The notes under the pieces are model-generated. The model was not told the origin of the DNA and ran no database searches. It worked only from the letters and a program-made list of their open reading frames with translations. The translations under genes and the position numbers were made by a program. Shown piece by piece: positions 25,313 through 36,512 of a DNA stretch of 64,000 nucleotides (position 1 is the stretch's first letter; every line of letters starts with the position of its first letter). Location of the stretch: positions 21,562-85,561 of the forward strand of contig CALBSC010000088.1 of assembly GCA_937927685.1 (NCBI GenBank), given 5' to 3'. The stretch comes from an uncultured Burkholderiales bacterium (GTDB lineage Bacteria; Pseudomonadota; Gammaproteobacteria; Burkholderiales; Burkholderiaceae_C).

Positions 25313-27547
25313 ATGAGCAAGCAACCCACCATCATCTACACCCTGACCGACGAGGCTCCCTTGCTGGCCACGCAGGCGTTCCTGCCCGTGATCCGGACCT
25401 TCACGGCGCCGGCCGGCGTGAATGTCGAGACCAGCGACATCTCGGTGGCTGGACGTATCCTGGGTGAGTTCTCTGATGTGCTCAAGCCCGAGCAACGCGT
25501 GCCCGACAACCTGGCAGAACTCGGTCGTCTGACGCTCCTGCCCGAGACCAACATCATCAAGCTGCCCAACATCAGCGCCTCGGTGGCACAGCTCACCAGC
25601 GCCATCAAGGAGCTGCAGTCCAAAGGCTATGCGCTGCCCGACTACCCGGATGCTCCCAAGACCGACGAAGAAAAAGCCATCAAGGCCCGTTATGCCAAGT
25701 GCATCGGCAGCGCCGTGAACCCCGTGCTGCGCGAAGGCAACTCGGACCGCCGTGCGCCCAAGGCCGTGAAGGAATATGCGCGCAAGAACCCGCACTCCAT
25801 GGGCGAGTGGAGCCAGGCATCCCGCTCACACGTCTCGCACATGCACAGTGGTGACTTCTACCATGGTGAGAAGTCGGTGACCCTGGACCGCGCCCGCGAT
25901 GTCAAGATGGAACTCATCACCAAGAGTGGCAAGACCGTGGTGTTGAAGCCCAAGGTCTCCCTGCTCAAGGACGAAGTCATCGACAGCATGTTCATGAGCA
26001 AGAAGGCCCTGCTGGACTTCTACGAGAAGGAAATCGAAGACGCGCACAAAACGGGCGTGATGTTCTCCCTGCACGTCAAGGCCACCATGATGAAGGTGTC
26101 GCACCCCATCGTGTTCGGTCACTGCGTCAAGATCTTCTACAAGGATGCGTTTGTCAAGCACGGCAAGCTGTTTGACGAACTGGGTGTCAACGTCAACAAC
26201 GGCATGGTGGACCTGTACAACAAGATTGCCACGCTGCCGGAAAGCAAGCAGGAAGAAATCAAGCGTGACCTGCACGCCTGCCACGAGCACCGCCCCGAAC
26301 TGGCCATGGTGGATTCGGCCAAAGGCATCACCAACTTCCACTCGCCCAACGACGTGATCGTGGATGCCTCCATGCCCGCCATGATCCGCCAGGGCGGCAA
26401 GATGTGGGGCGCCGATGGCCGCATGAAGGATGTCAAGGCCGTGATGCCCGAGTCCACCTTTGCCCGCATTTACCAGGAGATGATCAACTTCTGCAAGTGG
26501 CACGGCAACTTCGACCCGCGCACCATGGGCACCGTGCCCAACGTGGGCCTGATGGCCCAGCAGGCCGAGGAATACGGCTCGCACGACAAGACCTTCGAGA
26601 TCACTGAAGACGGCGTTGCCAACATCACCGACCTCGCCACGGGCGAGGTGCTGTTGTCGCAAAACGTGGAGACAGGCGATATCTGGCGCATGTGCCAGGT
26701 GAAGGATGCGGCCGTGCGTGACTGGGTCAAGCTGGCCGTCACCCGTGCCCGCAATTCCGGCATGCCTGCCGTGTTCTGGCTGGACCCGTACCGTCCCCAT
26801 GAGAACGAACTGATCAAGAAGGTGCAGACTTACCTGAAGGACTACGACACCCAGGGTCTGGATATCCAGATCATGTCGCAGGTGCGCGCGATGCGTTACA
26901 CCCTGGAGCGTGTGGTGCGTGGCCTGGACACCATCTCGGTGACGGGCAACATCCTGCGTGACTACCTGACCGATCTGTTCCCGATCATGGAACTGGGCAC
27001 CAGCGCCAAGATGCTCTCCATCGTGCCGCTGATGGCCGGTGGTGGCATGTACGAAACCGGTGCCGGTGGCTCGGCCCCCAAGCACGTGCAGCAGTTGGTG
27101 GAAGAAAACCACCTGCGCTGGGATTCCCTGGGCGAGTTCCTGGCGCTGGCCGTGTCGCTGGAAGACCTGGGTATCAAAAACAAGAACGAGCAGGCCAAGA
27201 TTCTGGCCAAGACCCTGGACGCTGCCACGGGCAAGTTGCTGGACAACCGCAAGAACCCCTCGACCAAGACGGGGGAACTCGACAACCGCGGCAGCCAGTT
27301 CTACCTGGCCATGTACTGGGCCCAGGAACTGGCCGCCCAGACCGAGGACAAGTCGCTGGCCGAGATCTTCGCGCCCCTGGCCAAGCAACTGAGCGGAAAC
27401 GAGAAGATCATCGTGGCTGAACTCGCCACCGTGCAAGGTCACCCGGTGGACATTGGCGGTTACTACCACCCGGACTTTGCCAAGCTCGATCAGGTCATGC
27501 GTCCCAGCAAAACCTTCAACAGCGTCCTCTCCTCCTTCAAGGCCTGA
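25313..27547 (+). CDS. icd: Monomeric NADP-dependent isocitrate dehydrogenase
   Basis: This 744-residue TCA-cycle enzyme oxidises isocitrate to 2-oxoglutarate. The length of about 740 residues and the segments [45 protein letters not shown] and [19 protein letters not shown] identify the large monomeric class (Azotobacter/Corynebacterium type), unrelated in architecture to the E. coli enzyme. [28 protein letters not shown] is characteristic of the C-terminus. A GGAGAGAG upstream of the ATG is a good ribosome binding site. The homodimeric enzyme is encoded 700 bp further on, so the organism has both classes side by side. Confidence 0.96.
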   Translation: MSKQPTIIYTLTDEAPLLATQAFLPVIRTFTAPAGVNVETSDISVAGRILGEFSDVLKPEQRVPDNLAELGRLTLLPETNIIKLPNISASVAQLTSAIKELQSKGYALPDYPDAPKTDEEKAIKARYAKCIGSAVNPVLREGNSDRRAPKAVKEYARKNPHSMGEWSQASRSHVSHMHSGDFYHGEKSVTLDRARDVKMELITKSGKTVVLKPKVSLLKDEVIDSMFMSKKALLDFYEKEIEDAHKTGVMFSLHVKATMMKVSHPIVFGHCVKIFYKDAFVKHGKLFDELGVNVNNGMVDLYNKIATLPESKQEEIKRDLHACHEHRPELAMVDSAKGITNFHSPNDVIVDASMPAMIRQGGKMWGADGRMKDVKAVMPESTFARIYQEMINFCKWHGNFDPRTMGTVPNVGLMAQQAEEYGSHDKTFEITEDGVANITDLATGEVLLSQNVETGDIWRMCQVKDAAVRDWVKLAVTRARNSGMPAVFWLDPYRPHENELIKKVQTYLKDYDTQGLDIQIMSQVRAMRYTLERVVRGLDTISVTGNILRDYLTDLFPIMELGTSAKMLSIVPLMAGGGMYETGAGGSAPKHVQQLVEENHLRWDSLGEFLALAVSLEDLGIKNKNEQAKILAKTLDAATGKLLDNRKNPSTKTGELDNRGSQFYLAMYWAQELAAQTEDKSLAEIFAPLAKQLSGNEKIIVAELATVQGHPVDIGGYYHPDFAKLDQVMRPSKTFNSVLSSFKA

Positions 27548-27615
27548 CAGGGGGAGGCGCCGCTCGCCTGGCCAACCGGGCGCGCGGCAGGTGAGGCAAG
27601 CCTTGCCTGAATGCA

Positions 27616-27644
27616 ACAAGGGGACTCCGCTGGAGTCCCCTTGT
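27616..27644. terminator. Strong hairpin between convergent icd and DUF192 genes
   Basis: A perfect 13-bp stem (ACAAGGGGACTCC and its complement) with a 3-nt loop lies between the icd stop (27547) and the convergent DUF192 stop (27673). There is no T tract of note, so it is terminator-like, perhaps acting in both directions. Confidence 0.6.
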
Positions 27645-27672
27645 CATTGGGGGCGACGGCGGGCCGGCGGGA

Positions 27673-28140
27673 TCACTGTCGTGCCAGGAAGGGCTGACCG
27701 CCCAAACGGCTGCCAGCCTTGATGCCCCGCTTGTCGAACCAGCCCTGATGCATCTCGAGCACGAACCGGACGGGACGGGTGGAGCAATGCGAATCGGTGG
27801 TCTGTGGCTTCATGTCGGCCAGGTTCACGATGGTGCCATCGTCCGCCAAGAAGGCTGCTGTGAGTGGCAGCAGCGTGTTCTTCATCCAGAAGCACTGGAT
27901 TTGCGGCTGTTCAAAGATGAACAGCATGCCTTCGTTCACCGGCATGTCGCGCCGGGACATCAGCCCGATCGATCGCTGGTCGGGTGTGCTGGCAATCTGC
28001 GCCTGGATCAGGTGCATGCCAGCCGTCAGGGTCTGCCGGGGTAACTCGAGTTGCGGGCCTGGCTGAGCCAAGGCCGTGCTGGCCGTCAAGGACAAACACA
28101 GAGACAGCAGGGCCGCGAGGCCGGACAGGAAGCGTTTCAT
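27673..28140 (-). CDS. DUF192 family exported protein
   Basis: This 155-residue protein has a signal peptide ([17 protein letters not shown] to TALAQP) and a DUF192 domain. The domain shows [39 protein letters not shown] and [20 protein letters not shown]. The family forms small beta-barrels of unknown role, usually periplasmic or extracytoplasmic. It lies between the two isocitrate dehydrogenase genes on the opposite strand, divergent from the second. Confidence 0.92.
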   Translation of the reverse strand: MKRFLSGLAALLSLCLSLTASTALAQPGPQLELPRQTLTAGMHLIQAQIASTPDQRSIGLMSRRDMPVNEGMLFIFEQPQIQCFWMKNTLLPLTAAFLADDGTIVNLADMKPQTTDSHCSTRPVRFVLEMHQGWFDKRGIKAGSRLGGQPFLARQ

Positions 28141-28249
28141 GGGCGAGGCATCAGACAGGGACAGGGTGCTGAATTGTGCCCCAAGTGCCTCCGTCCGATG
28201 TGTCTGCTACCCTAGAATCAGGCGAACGATGGACCTGACCGTGAAGACC

Positions 28250-29503
28250 ATGACCCAGCATATCCGTGTGCCCAGCGATGGCGAGAAGATCACCCTCGAG
28301 GCCAATGGCGCGCTACGTGTGCCGGACCACCCCATCATCCCCTTCATCGAGGGCGATGGGGTGGGGCGGGACACCACGCCCGTGATGATCAAGGTGGTGG
28401 ACGCGGCGGTGGCCAAGGCTTATGGCGAGGCGCGTCAGATTCACTGGATGGAAATCTATGCCGGCGACAAGGCCGTGCAGTTGTATGGAGAAGGGCAGGG
28501 CATGCCCGCTGAAACGCTCCAGGCCGTGCGCGAACACCTGGTGTCGATCAAGGGGCCGCTCAGCACACCCGTGGGCGGTGGGCACCGCTCCCTCAATGTC
28601 GCCCTGCGCCAGGAACTCGATCTGTATGTGTGCCTGCGCCCCGTGCGGTATTTCCAGGGCGTTCCCTCGCCGCTGAAGGATCCCTCTCGCACCGACATGG
28701 TGGTGTTTCGTGAAAATTCGGAAGACCTGTACGCCGGTATCGAGTTTGAAGCCCGCTCGGAACCCGCGCAGCGTCTGGTGGATTTCCTGACGCGCGAACT
28801 TGGCGTGCAGAAAATCCGTTTTCCCCAGACCTCGGGCATTGGTATCAAGCCGGTGTCGATCGAGGGCACCGAGCGGCTCATGCGCCAGGCCATCCAGTAC
28901 GCGATTGACCATGACAAGCCCAGTGTGACCATCGTGCACAAGGGCAACATCATGAAATTCACGGAAGGTGGATTCCGGGACTGGGCCTATGCGCTGGCGC
29001 AACGTGAATTTGGCGCCAAGGTGGTGGACGACGGCCCCTGGTGCAAGCTGCGCAACCCCCGCACCGGCCGGGAGATTTTCATCAAGGACGTGATTGCGGA
29101 CGCTTTCCTGCAGCAAGTGCTCATGCGTCCTTCCGAGTACAGCGTGATTGCCACCCTCAACCTCAATGGCGACTACATCTCGGACGCCGTGGCGGCACAG
29201 GTGGGCGGCCTGGGCATTGCCCCAGGGGCCAACCTTTCCGATTCGGTGGCTGTCTTCGAAGCCACGCACGGCACGGCCCCCAAATATGCCGGCAAAGATT
29301 ATGTCAACCCGGGCTCGGCCATCCTGTCCGCGGAAATGATGCTGCGCCACATGGGCTGGACAGAGGCGGCTGACCTGATCATCGCGGGCATGGAAAAAGC
29401 CATCCAGAGCAAGCGCGTCACCTACGATTTTGCCCGTCTGCTGGAGGGCGCCCGCCAGGTCAGTTGCTCGGGCTTTGGCCAGACGGTCATCCAGAATTTT
29501 TGA
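28250..29503 (+). CDS. icd: Homodimeric NADP-dependent isocitrate dehydrogenase (E. coli type)
   Basis: This 417-residue enzyme of the isocitrate/isopropylmalate dehydrogenase family is a second, unrelated isocitrate dehydrogenase. Segments include [14 protein letters not shown], the phosphorylatable-Ser context [12 protein letters not shown] (target of AceK in E. coli), [19 protein letters not shown] and [18 protein letters not shown]. The NADP-specifying residues are conserved (Lys-Tyr in TAPKYAGKD, Val in YVNPGS, Tyr and Arg in VTYDFARL). The start was chosen at [11 protein letters not shown] at 28229 (MDLTVK) is in frame. It is divergent from the DUF192 gene and 35 bp before clpS. Confidence 0.93.
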   Translation: MTQHIRVPSDGEKITLEANGALRVPDHPIIPFIEGDGVGRDTTPVMIKVVDAAVAKAYGEARQIHWMEIYAGDKAVQLYGEGQGMPAETLQAVREHLVSIKGPLSTPVGGGHRSLNVALRQELDLYVCLRPVRYFQGVPSPLKDPSRTDMVVFRENSEDLYAGIEFEARSEPAQRLVDFLTRELGVQKIRFPQTSGIGIKPVSIEGTERLMRQAIQYAIDHDKPSVTIVHKGNIMKFTEGGFRDWAYALAQREFGAKVVDDGPWCKLRNPRTGREIFIKDVIADAFLQQVLMRPSEYSVIATLNLNGDYISDAVAAQVGGLGIAPGANLSDSVAVFEATHGTAPKYAGKDYVNPGSAILSAEMMLRHMGWTEAADLIIAGMEKAIQSKRVTYDFARLLEGARQVSCSGFGQTVIQNF

Positions 29504-29538
29504 GGCGCCGGCCCCCGCGAAATGCTGGGATCGATAGA

Positions 29539-29895
29539 ATGTCCGACATGCCCGGAAAGACGCCCAAAACGAACATCATCCTGCCGCAAAAAGACGATGG
29601 CAACGCTGTCGTCTTGGAGCGGCGCACGCAGCGTACCCAGCCACCCCAGATGTATCAGGTGGTCATGCTGAATGACGATTTCACCCCGATGGAATTCGTC
29701 GTGATGGTCTTGCAGGAGTTTTTCAACAAGGACCGCGAATCGGCGACCCAGATCATGCTGAAGATCCATCTCGACGGCAAGGGTATTTGCGGGGTGTACT
29801 CCAAGGACGTTGCCGCCACCAAGGTGGACCAGGTGCAGGATGCCGCCCACAAATCCGGCCATCCGCTTCAATGTCTTTTTGAACCCATTGAATAA
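29539..29895 (+). CDS. clpS: ClpS adaptor protein
   Basis: This 118-residue adaptor delivers N-end-rule substrates to ClpAP. A flexible N-terminus is followed by the ClpS fold with [21 protein letters not shown], where the Asn-Asp-Asp segment binds the N-degron, and [22 protein letters not shown], where the His contacts the N-terminal amino group. The start [10 protein letters not shown] fits family length; a longer frame reads back into the upstream gene. clpA follows after 57 bp. Confidence 0.96.
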   Translation: MSDMPGKTPKTNIILPQKDDGNAVVLERRTQRTQPPQMYQVVMLNDDFTPMEFVVMVLQEFFNKDRESATQIMLKIHLDGKGICGVYSKDVAATKVDQVQDAAHKSGHPLQCLFEPIE

Positions 29896-29952
29896 CCCGG
29901 TCCCGTTTCCATATACAGTTACCCCAGGACGCAAGCTCAAAAGGAATTGAAC

Positions 29953-32277
29953 ATGATTGCCCAGGAACTCGAAGTCAGCTTGCACATGGCCTTTGTCGAG
30001 GCGCGACAGCAGCGTCACGAATTCATCACGGTCGAGCACCTCTTGCTGGCCCTGCTGGACAACCCCAGCGCCGCCGAGGTGTTGCGCGCCTGTTCAGCCA
30101 ACATTGACGACCTGCGCAAGTCGTTGTCCAACTTCATCAAAGACAACACCCCGCAAGTGGCCGGCACCGACGAGGTGGACACCCAGCCCACGCTGGGCTT
30201 TCAGCGCGTCATCCAGCGCGCCATCATGCATGTGCAGTCCACCGGCAATGGGAAGAAGGAAGTCACCGGGGCCAACGTGCTGGTGGCCATCTTCGGTGAA
30301 AAGGATTCCCACGCCGTGTACTACCTGCACCAGCAGGGTGTCACACGTTTGGACGTGGTGAACTTCATTGCCCACGGCATCAAGAAAAGCGATGCTCCCG
30401 AGCCCACCAAGAGCCCCGAGGCAGCGCCGCAGGAACAGGAAGAGGGTGGCGGCAGCGAGAAGAACGAAAAGGCCTCGCCGCTGGAGCAATTCACCCAGAA
30501 CCTCAACCAGATGGCCAAGGATGGCAAGATCGATCCGCTGATTGGCCGTGAATATGAGGTGGAACGGGTCATTCAGATTTTGTGCCGCCGCCGCAAGAAC
30601 AACCCCTTGCTGGTGGGTGAGGCCGGTGTGGGCAAAACCGCCATCGCCGAGGGGCTGGCCTGGCGCATCACGCAAAGCGATGTGCCGGAAATCCTGGCCG
30701 AGTCGCAGGTGTACTCACTCGACATGGGCGCCTTGCTGGCGGGCACCAAGTACCGCGGCGACTTTGAGCAACGCCTCAAGGGCGTGCTGAAGGCCCTCAA
30801 GGACCGCCCTAACGCCATTCTGTTCATCGACGAGATTCACACCCTGATTGGTGCGGGTGCTGCGTCGGGCGGGACGCTCGACGCGTCCAACCTCCTGAAG
30901 CCGGCGCTCAGCTCGGGCGCCATGAAGTGCATTGGCGCCACCACCTTCACCGAGTACCGCGGCATTTTCGAAAAGGACGCCGCGTTGTCGCGTCGTTTCC
31001 AGAAAGTGGACGTGGTTGAGCCCTCCATCGAGCAGACCGTGGACATCCTCAAGGGCCTGAAGTCGCGCTTCGAAGAGCACCACAATGTCAAGTACGCCCT
31101 GGCCGCCTTGCAAGCAGCGGCCGAGCTGAGCTCGAAGTACATCAACGACCGTCATCTGCCCGACAAGGCCATTGACGTGATCGACGAGGCCGGTGCGGCC
31201 CAGCGCATTCTCCCGCCCTCCAAACGCAAGAAAACCATCTCCAAGGGCGAGATCGAGGACATCGTGGCCAAGATTGCCCGCATCCCGCCCGCCAACGTCA
31301 CGCAGGACGATCGCGGCAAGCTGCAAACGCTCGAGCGTGATCTCAAAAACGTGGTGTTCGGCCAGGACAAGGCGCTCGAAGCCCTGTCGGCTGCTGTCAA
31401 GATGGCCCGCTCCGGCCTGGGCAAGGCCGACAAGCCGATTGGCGCTTTCCTCTTCAGCGGCCCCACCGGGGTGGGCAAGACCGAAGCAGCCAAGCAGCTG
31501 GCTTTCATCATGGGCATCGACCTGATTCGCTTTGACATGTCTGAGTACATGGAGCGGCACGCGGTGAGCCGACTGATCGGTGCGCCTCCCGGCTATGTCG
31601 GATTTGACCAGGGTGGCCTGCTGACCGAGGCCATCACCAAGAAGCCGCACTCGGTGCTGCTGCTCGACGAGATCGAGAAAGCACACCCCGACGTCTTCAA
31701 CGTGTTGTTGCAGGTCATGGACCACGGCACCCTCACCGACAACAACGGACGCAAGGCCGACTTCCGCAACGTGATCATCATCATGACCACCAACGCGGGG
31801 GCCGAGACCATGAACAAGGCCACCATCGGCTTCACCAATCCGCGTGAAGCAGGTGACGAGATGGCTGACATCAAGCGCCTGTTCACCCCCGAGTTCCGCA
31901 ACCGTCTGGACGCCATCGTGAGCTTCAAGGCGCTGGATGAAAACATCATCCTGCGCGTGGTGGACAAGTTCCTGCTGCAACTGGAAACCCAGTTGGCCGA
32001 GAAGCGCGTTGACGTCACCTTCTCGGACGAGTTGCGCAAGCACCTCGCCAAGAAGGGCTTCGACCCCCTCATGGGTGCGCGCCCCATGCAGCGCCTCATC
32101 CAGGACACCATCCGCAAGGCACTGGCCGATGAACTGCTGTTTGGTCGTCTGACAGACGGTGGCCGCCTGAGTGTGGATATCGGGGCGGACGACCAGGTGA
32201 CACTGGACATCCAGCCCACGCCCAAGAAGGATGGCAAGGCCTCCAAATCCGAACCGGCTGAAGCGCCAGAGGCTTGA
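29953..32277 (+). CDS. clpA: ClpA ATPase subunit of ClpAP protease
   Basis: This 774-residue AAA+ unfoldase feeds proteins into ClpP. It has an N-terminal double Clp-N repeat ([32 protein letters not shown]) and an acidic linker at about 140-175. The first AAA module has Walker [10 protein letters not shown] and Walker [13 protein letters not shown]; the second has [11 protein letters not shown] and [14 protein letters not shown]. The C-terminal domain carries [11 protein letters not shown]. The start is the ATG with AAGGAA 6 nt upstream, not the TTG two codons earlier. It lies directly after clpS. Confidence 0.96.
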   Translation: MIAQELEVSLHMAFVEARQQRHEFITVEHLLLALLDNPSAAEVLRACSANIDDLRKSLSNFIKDNTPQVAGTDEVDTQPTLGFQRVIQRAIMHVQSTGNGKKEVTGANVLVAIFGEKDSHAVYYLHQQGVTRLDVVNFIAHGIKKSDAPEPTKSPEAAPQEQEEGGGSEKNEKASPLEQFTQNLNQMAKDGKIDPLIGREYEVERVIQILCRRRKNNPLLVGEAGVGKTAIAEGLAWRITQSDVPEILAESQVYSLDMGALLAGTKYRGDFEQRLKGVLKALKDRPNAILFIDEIHTLIGAGAASGGTLDASNLLKPALSSGAMKCIGATTFTEYRGIFEKDAALSRRFQKVDVVEPSIEQTVDILKGLKSRFEEHHNVKYALAALQAAAELSSKYINDRHLPDKAIDVIDEAGAAQRILPPSKRKKTISKGEIEDIVAKIARIPPANVTQDDRGKLQTLERDLKNVVFGQDKALEALSAAVKMARSGLGKADKPIGAFLFSGPTGVGKTEAAKQLAFIMGIDLIRFDMSEYMERHAVSRLIGAPPGYVGFDQGGLLTEAITKKPHSVLLLDEIEKAHPDVFNVLLQVMDHGTLTDNNGRKADFRNVIIIMTTNAGAETMNKATIGFTNPREAGDEMADIKRLFTPEFRNRLDAIVSFKALDENIILRVVDKFLLQLETQLAEKRVDVTFSDELRKHLAKKGFDPLMGARPMQRLIQDTIRKALADELLFGRLTDGGRLSVDIGADDQVTLDIQPTPKKDGKASKSEPAEAPEA

Positions 32278-32340
32278 GCGGTTTGGCGGGGTGGCCCCGG
32301 GTAAAATGCCTGCTGTTTCAGCAGAGCAAAAGGATTCACC

Positions 32341-33060
32341 GTGGCAGGTCATAGCAAATGGGCCAACATCCAGCATCGCAAGGGGCGGCAGGACGAAAAG
32401 CGAGGCAAGGTCTGGACCCGTGTGATCCGCGAGATCATGGTGGCCGCGCGTGCCGGCGGCGGCGACATGAACGCCAACCCCCGCCTGCGTCTGGCTGTGG
32501 ACAAGGCCAAGGCGGCCAACATGCCGGCCGACACCATCAAGCGAAACATCGACAAGGCCACGGGTAACCTTGAAGGCGTCAATTACGAAGAAATCCGCTA
32601 CGAAGGCTACGGCGTGGCCGGTGCCGCCATTCTGGTCGACACCATGACCGACAACAAGGTGCGAACCGTGGCTGAAGTGCGGCACGCCTTCAGCAAGCAC
32701 GGCGGCAACCTGGGCACCGAGGGCTCGGTGGCCTTCCAGTTCAAGCATTGCGGCCAGTTGATTTTTGCGCCGGGCACCTCGGAAGACAAAGTGATGGAAG
32801 TCGCCCTGGAAGCCGGCGCTGAGGACGTCATCACCGATGAGGATGGCGCCATTGAAGTGCTCACCGCGCCGGGCGACTTTGAAGCCGTCAAGCAAGCCCT
32901 GGTCGATGCCGGGCTGACCCCTGATGTGGCGGACATCACCATGCGTCCCGAGAACACCATCGAACTCAGCGGCGACGACGCGGCCAAGATGCAAAAGATT
33001 CTGGATGTGCTGGAAGACCTGGACGATGTCCAGGAGGTCTATCACAACGCCGCGCTATGA
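32341..33060 (+). CDS. yebC: YebC/PmpR family regulator or translation factor
   Basis: This 239-residue protein starts at GTG with the universal family N-terminus [20 protein letters not shown] and has [17 protein letters not shown] and [19 protein letters not shown]. Members act as DNA-binding regulators (PmpR, YebC) or as ribosome-associated factors easing translation of proline-rich stretches. Which role applies here cannot be told. A small hairpin (CTGCTG-TTT-CAGCAG, 32310-32324) and AAAGGA precede the GTG. Its stop overlaps the purD start as ATGA. Confidence 0.95.
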   Translation: MAGHSKWANIQHRKGRQDEKRGKVWTRVIREIMVAARAGGGDMNANPRLRLAVDKAKAANMPADTIKRNIDKATGNLEGVNYEEIRYEGYGVAGAAILVDTMTDNKVRTVAEVRHAFSKHGGNLGTEGSVAFQFKHCGQLIFAPGTSEDKVMEVALEAGAEDVITDEDGAIEVLTAPGDFEAVKQALVDAGLTPDVADITMRPENTIELSGDDAAKMQKILDVLEDLDDVQEVYHNAAL

Positions 33061-34349
33061 AAGTTCTGGTTATCGGCACCGGGGGGCGCGAACACGCGTT
33101 GGCCTGGAAACTGGCCCAATCGTCCCGTGTGCATTCGGTCACGCTGGCTTCTGGCAATGGGGGGACACGACGTGACCCGGTCTTCCATCACATCGAGTTA
33201 AGCGACCCTCAAGCGCTGTGTCAGTGGGCCCAGCAAGAGCACGTCGACCTCACGGTGGTGGGGCCCGAGGCGCCCCTGGCAGCCGGCGTGGTGGATGTCT
33301 TTCGAGCCCAGGGCTTGCGCATTTTTGGTCCGACGCGAAACGCCGCCCAACTGGAAAGTTCCAAGGCGTTCTCCAAGGCGTTCATGAAACGCCACCACAT
33401 TCCGACCGCCGAGTACGACACGTTCACCGATGCGGCGTTGGCCCATGCCTATATCGACCGCATGGGCGCGCCCATTGTGGTGAAGGCAGACGGCCTGGCC
33501 GCGGGCAAAGGTGTGGTGGTGGCCATGACCCTGGCCGAAGCGCATGAGGCGGTGGATTTCATGCTGCTGGACAACAGCCTGGGTGTGCAGCACAACGCCG
33601 GTGGTGCGCGTGTGGTGATCGAAGAGTTCTTGCAAGGCGAAGAGGCCAGTTTCATTGCCGTGTGTCAGGGCACCACGGCCGTGCCGTTGGCGACCTCGCA
33701 GGACCACAAGCGACTGCAAGACGCGGACCAGGGCCCCAACACCGGCGGGATGGGCGCCTATTCGCCCGCACCCGTGGTGACGCCTGAGGTCCATGCCCGG
33801 GCCATGCGCGACATCATCCTGCCCACGCTGCACGGCATGGCGCAGGACGGTATTCCCTACAGCGGTTTTCTGTACGCGGGCCTGATGATCGATGCCCAGG
33901 GGCGACCCAAGACGCTGGAGTTCAATTGCCGCATGGGCGACCCTGAAACCCAGCCCATCATGATGCGCCTGAAGTCGGACCTGTTCGAGTTGCTGTGGGC
34001 GGCTACCGATCCGCACGGGCCGCAGGCCTTGCAGCAGTTTGACTTGCAGTGGGATCGGCGCGCGGCCCTGGGCGTGGTGATGGCGGCAGCCGGCTACCCC
34101 TTCAATCCCCGCAAGGGTGATGTCATCACAGGACTTCCCGCTGACCAGGAGCAGGCCATGGTGTTCCATGCGGGGACCACGCTGACAGGAGAGCAACTGC
34201 AGGTCACCGGCGGTCGCGTCTTGTGCGTCACCGCCCTGGGCGACTCCGTCAAGGCCGCGCAGTCATTGGCCTACCAGACCCTGCAGGGCATTCAGTTCGA
34301 TGGCATGCAGTTTCGGCGCGACATCGGGTCGCGCGCCATCAAGTCCTGA
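33057..34349 (+). CDS. purD: Phosphoribosylamine-glycine ligase
   Basis: This 430-residue ATP-grasp enzyme forms glycinamide ribonucleotide, step two of purine synthesis. Motifs include [15 protein letters not shown] at the N-terminus, [44 protein letters not shown] (the family signature) and [13 protein letters not shown]. Its start overlaps the yebC stop by 4 bp, so it is co-translated. Confidence 0.97.
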   Translation: MKVLVIGTGGREHALAWKLAQSSRVHSVTLASGNGGTRRDPVFHHIELSDPQALCQWAQQEHVDLTVVGPEAPLAAGVVDVFRAQGLRIFGPTRNAAQLESSKAFSKAFMKRHHIPTAEYDTFTDAALAHAYIDRMGAPIVVKADGLAAGKGVVVAMTLAEAHEAVDFMLLDNSLGVQHNAGGARVVIEEFLQGEEASFIAVCQGTTAVPLATSQDHKRLQDADQGPNTGGMGAYSPAPVVTPEVHARAMRDIILPTLHGMAQDGIPYSGFLYAGLMIDAQGRPKTLEFNCRMGDPETQPIMMRLKSDLFELLWAATDPHGPQALQQFDLQWDRRAALGVVMAAAGYPFNPRKGDVITGLPADQEQAMVFHAGTTLTGEQLQVTGGRVLCVTALGDSVKAAQSLAYQTLQGIQFDGMQFRRDIGSRAIKS

Positions 34350-34361
34350 CGCCGAAGCGGC

Positions 34362-34994
34362 ATGTCCATTGTGGATTTTCCGCCTCCGTATCCGGTGCAG
34401 TTCCGGGGCAGTCGGGTTGCGCGTGCGCTGCTCTCGCTGATTGGCTGGAAGGTCCGTTTCCAGGGATTTCCTGCCCGACAGGGCGTGGCCATCGTGTACC
34501 CCCACACCAGCAACTGGGACTTCCCGGTCATGATGTTGGTGAAATGGACAACCGGCATCCAGGCCTGCTTCTGGGGCAAAGACAGCCTGTTTCGCATTCC
34601 TGTCTTCAGCCGCTGGCTGCGGTGGCTGGGTGGACTGCCCATTGATCGCTCTGCAGCCAATGGTGTGGTGGGCAGCATGGTGGATCGCTTTGAAGTGGCT
34701 CGCACCCGTGACGACTATCTTTGGTTGGGCTTGTCGCCTGAAGGCACAAGACGCCTCACCGACGGCTGGCGCAGTGGCTTTTACAGCGTGACCGTGGGCG
34801 CGCAAGTGCCCTTGGCTCTGGTCAGACTGGACTATGCCCGCCGTGAAGTGTGTATCGACCAGTTCATTCGTTTGAGTGGAGATGTGGAGCACGACTATGC
34901 CAGGATGCGTCAAGCGTTCGACCAAGTCCGTGGCTATCATGCGGCTCAAGCGGCTCCCATCGTGCCCATGACGACCCCTTCGAAAAAGCGTTGA
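34362..34994 (+). CDS. PlsC-like lysophospholipid acyltransferase family protein
   Basis: This 210-residue protein of the glycerolipid acyltransferase superfamily has the catalytic H-x4-D motif as [10 protein letters not shown] (residues about 46-55) and the substrate motif LSPEGTRR. It is shorter than typical PlsC and has few membrane segments, like the small 1-acyl-glycerol-3-phosphate acyltransferase family near purD and hemF in beta-proteobacteria. The acceptor cannot be assigned. It follows purD by 12 bp and precedes hemF by 5 bp. Confidence 0.85.
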   Translation: MSIVDFPPPYPVQFRGSRVARALLSLIGWKVRFQGFPARQGVAIVYPHTSNWDFPVMMLVKWTTGIQACFWGKDSLFRIPVFSRWLRWLGGLPIDRSAANGVVGSMVDRFEVARTRDDYLWLGLSPEGTRRLTDGWRSGFYSVTVGAQVPLALVRLDYARREVCIDQFIRLSGDVEHDYARMRQAFDQVRGYHAAQAAPIVPMTTPSKKR

Positions 34995-34999
34995 GACCT

Positions 35000-35932
35000 A
35001 TGAGCTTTCACACCTCACACATGCGTGACTACCTGCAGGGTTTGCAGCAACGCATCACCCAGTCCCTGACCGATCTCGATGGCACGCCATTCCTTGTCGA
35101 TGCGTGGGAAAAGGGCCCTGGCGAGATGCTGCAAGGACAGGGCATCACCCAAATTCTGGAAGGCGGCCCGGTGTTCGAGCGTGCCGGTTGCGGTTTTTCA
35201 CACGTCCGCGGTCCGCGCTTGCCCCCCTCGGCCAGCCAGCACCGGCCCGAATTGGCGGGGCTGCCTTTTGAGGCCATGGGGGTGTCGCTGGTCTTCCACC
35301 CCCGCAACCCCTATGTGCCCACGGTTCACATGAACGTGCGCATGCTCTCGGTGGTGAATGCCCAGGGCGAATTGGTGGCCTGGTTCGGCGGTGGCATGGA
35401 CCTGACCCCGTACTATGGGTTTGTCGAGGATGCGGTGCACTTTCACACCGTGTGCCGTGATGCCTTGCAGCCCTTTGGTGAAGGCCTGTACCCGCGGTTC
35501 AAGACCTGGTGCGACGACTATTTCTGTCTGAAGCATCGCAACGAACAGCGTGGCGTGGGCGGGGTGTTCTTCGATGACTTCTCTGAACTGGGCATGGAGC
35601 AAAGCTTCGCGATGTTGCAGGCCGTGGGCAATGGCTTGCTGCCTGCCTACCTGCCCATCGTGCAGCGACGCATGAACATGCCCTATGGGGAACGCGAGCG
35701 CGCCCACCAGCTGGTCCGGCGGGGACGGTACGTGGAATTCAACCTGGTCTGGGACCGTGGTACGCACTTTGGCCTGCAGTCCGGCGGTCGGACCGAGTCC
35801 ATTCTGTTGTCAATGCCGCCCCTGTCTTCCTGGGCGTACCAGCAACAGCCCGAACCCGGTTCACCGGAGGCCCTGCTCTATACCGATTTCATTGTGCGCC
35901 GTGACTGGCTGGCCGCATCCGGCCGTGACTGA
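35000..35932 (+). CDS. hemF: Oxygen-dependent coproporphyrinogen III oxidase
   Basis: This 310-residue enzyme converts coproporphyrinogen III to protoporphyrinogen IX in heme synthesis using O2. Signature segments are [53 protein letters not shown] and [23 protein letters not shown]. The start [12 protein letters not shown] is 5 bp after the previous stop; a longer frame lies inside that gene. Its end overlaps the nadD GTG start by 8 bp. Confidence 0.96.
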   Translation: MSFHTSHMRDYLQGLQQRITQSLTDLDGTPFLVDAWEKGPGEMLQGQGITQILEGGPVFERAGCGFSHVRGPRLPPSASQHRPELAGLPFEAMGVSLVFHPRNPYVPTVHMNVRMLSVVNAQGELVAWFGGGMDLTPYYGFVEDAVHFHTVCRDALQPFGEGLYPRFKTWCDDYFCLKHRNEQRGVGGVFFDDFSELGMEQSFAMLQAVGNGLLPAYLPIVQRRMNMPYGERERAHQLVRRGRYVEFNLVWDRGTHFGLQSGGRTESILLSMPPLSSWAYQQQPEPGSPEALLYTDFIVRRDWLAASGRD

Positions 35933-36512
35933 GCGCGTCGGTGTCATGGGGGGGGCCTTCGATCCACCCCATCTGGCCCATCGCACGCTGGCGGAATCGG
36001 CCTGGCGCGCGTTGAATCTGACCGAGCTGCGCATCTTCCCGACCGGCCAGGCCTGGCACAAGTCCACCCGGCTGTCTCCGGCGGCAGATCGTTTGGCGAT
36101 GGCGCGTCTGGCCTTTGCGAACTTGCCCGGGGTGGTGGTGGATGATGCCGAACTGCGTCGCCCGGGGCCTACTTACACCCTGGAAACCTTGCAGGCACTT
36201 CGGCAGCAGCGGCCGCAAGCCCAGCTGTTTTTGGTGATTGGGGCGGATCAGGCCCGCAGTTTCGAACGCTGGCACGGCTGGCAGGATATTTTGAAACTGT
36301 CCAGACTGGCGGTTGCCGAACGAGAGCCCGCGGCAGGGCAGTGGCACAATCCAGCCTGGGGCCCGATTGAGCCGGTACCCATGCCCCTCATGGACTTGAG
36401 CGCCACCGACATTCGCGAGCGGTGCCGTCAGGGCCTTCCGATCGACACGCTGGTCCCCTCCGGGGTCGGCGATTACATTGCACAACACGGCTTGTATGCC
36501 GACCATTCATGA
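35925..36512 (+). CDS. nadD: Nicotinate-nucleotide adenylyltransferase
   Basis: This 195-residue enzyme adenylates nicotinate mononucleotide in NAD synthesis. The nucleotidyltransferase HxGH-type motif is [18 protein letters not shown] near the N-terminus, with [19 protein letters not shown] in the middle and the C-terminal ISATD-like signature as [14 protein letters not shown]. The GTG at 35925 gives TERVGVMGG and overlaps the hemF end; starting at the internal ATG would cut the first beta strand. It overlaps rsfS as ATGA. Confidence 0.92.
   Translation: MTERVGVMGGAFDPPHLAHRTLAESAWRALNLTELRIFPTGQAWHKSTRLSPAADRLAMARLAFANLPGVVVDDAELRRPGPTYTLETLQALRQQRPQAQLFLVIGADQARSFERWHGWQDILKLSRLAVAEREPAAGQWHNPAWGPIEPVPMPLMDLSATDIRERCRQGLPIDTLVPSGVGDYIAQHGLYADHS

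Noticed and set aside
25826..27619. Long open frame antisense to the monomeric icd
   Set aside because: Same explanation: high-GC codon bias leaves the opposite frame open, and the translation is His/Gly/Val-rich without motifs.
28313..29350. Leftward open frame across the second icd gene
   Set aside because: Shadow of a well-conserved gene; no ribosome binding site or family pattern.
32310..32324. Terminator between clpA and yebC
   Set aside because: The CTGCTG-TTT-CAGCAG hairpin is short, lacks a T tract and sits just before the yebC ribosome binding site, so it is more likely a leader hairpin or chance.
30715..33045. Very long open frame antisense to clpA and yebC
   Set aside because: It mirrors codon bias of two clear genes, has Val/His/Gly-rich sequence without domains, and crosses the boundary between them.
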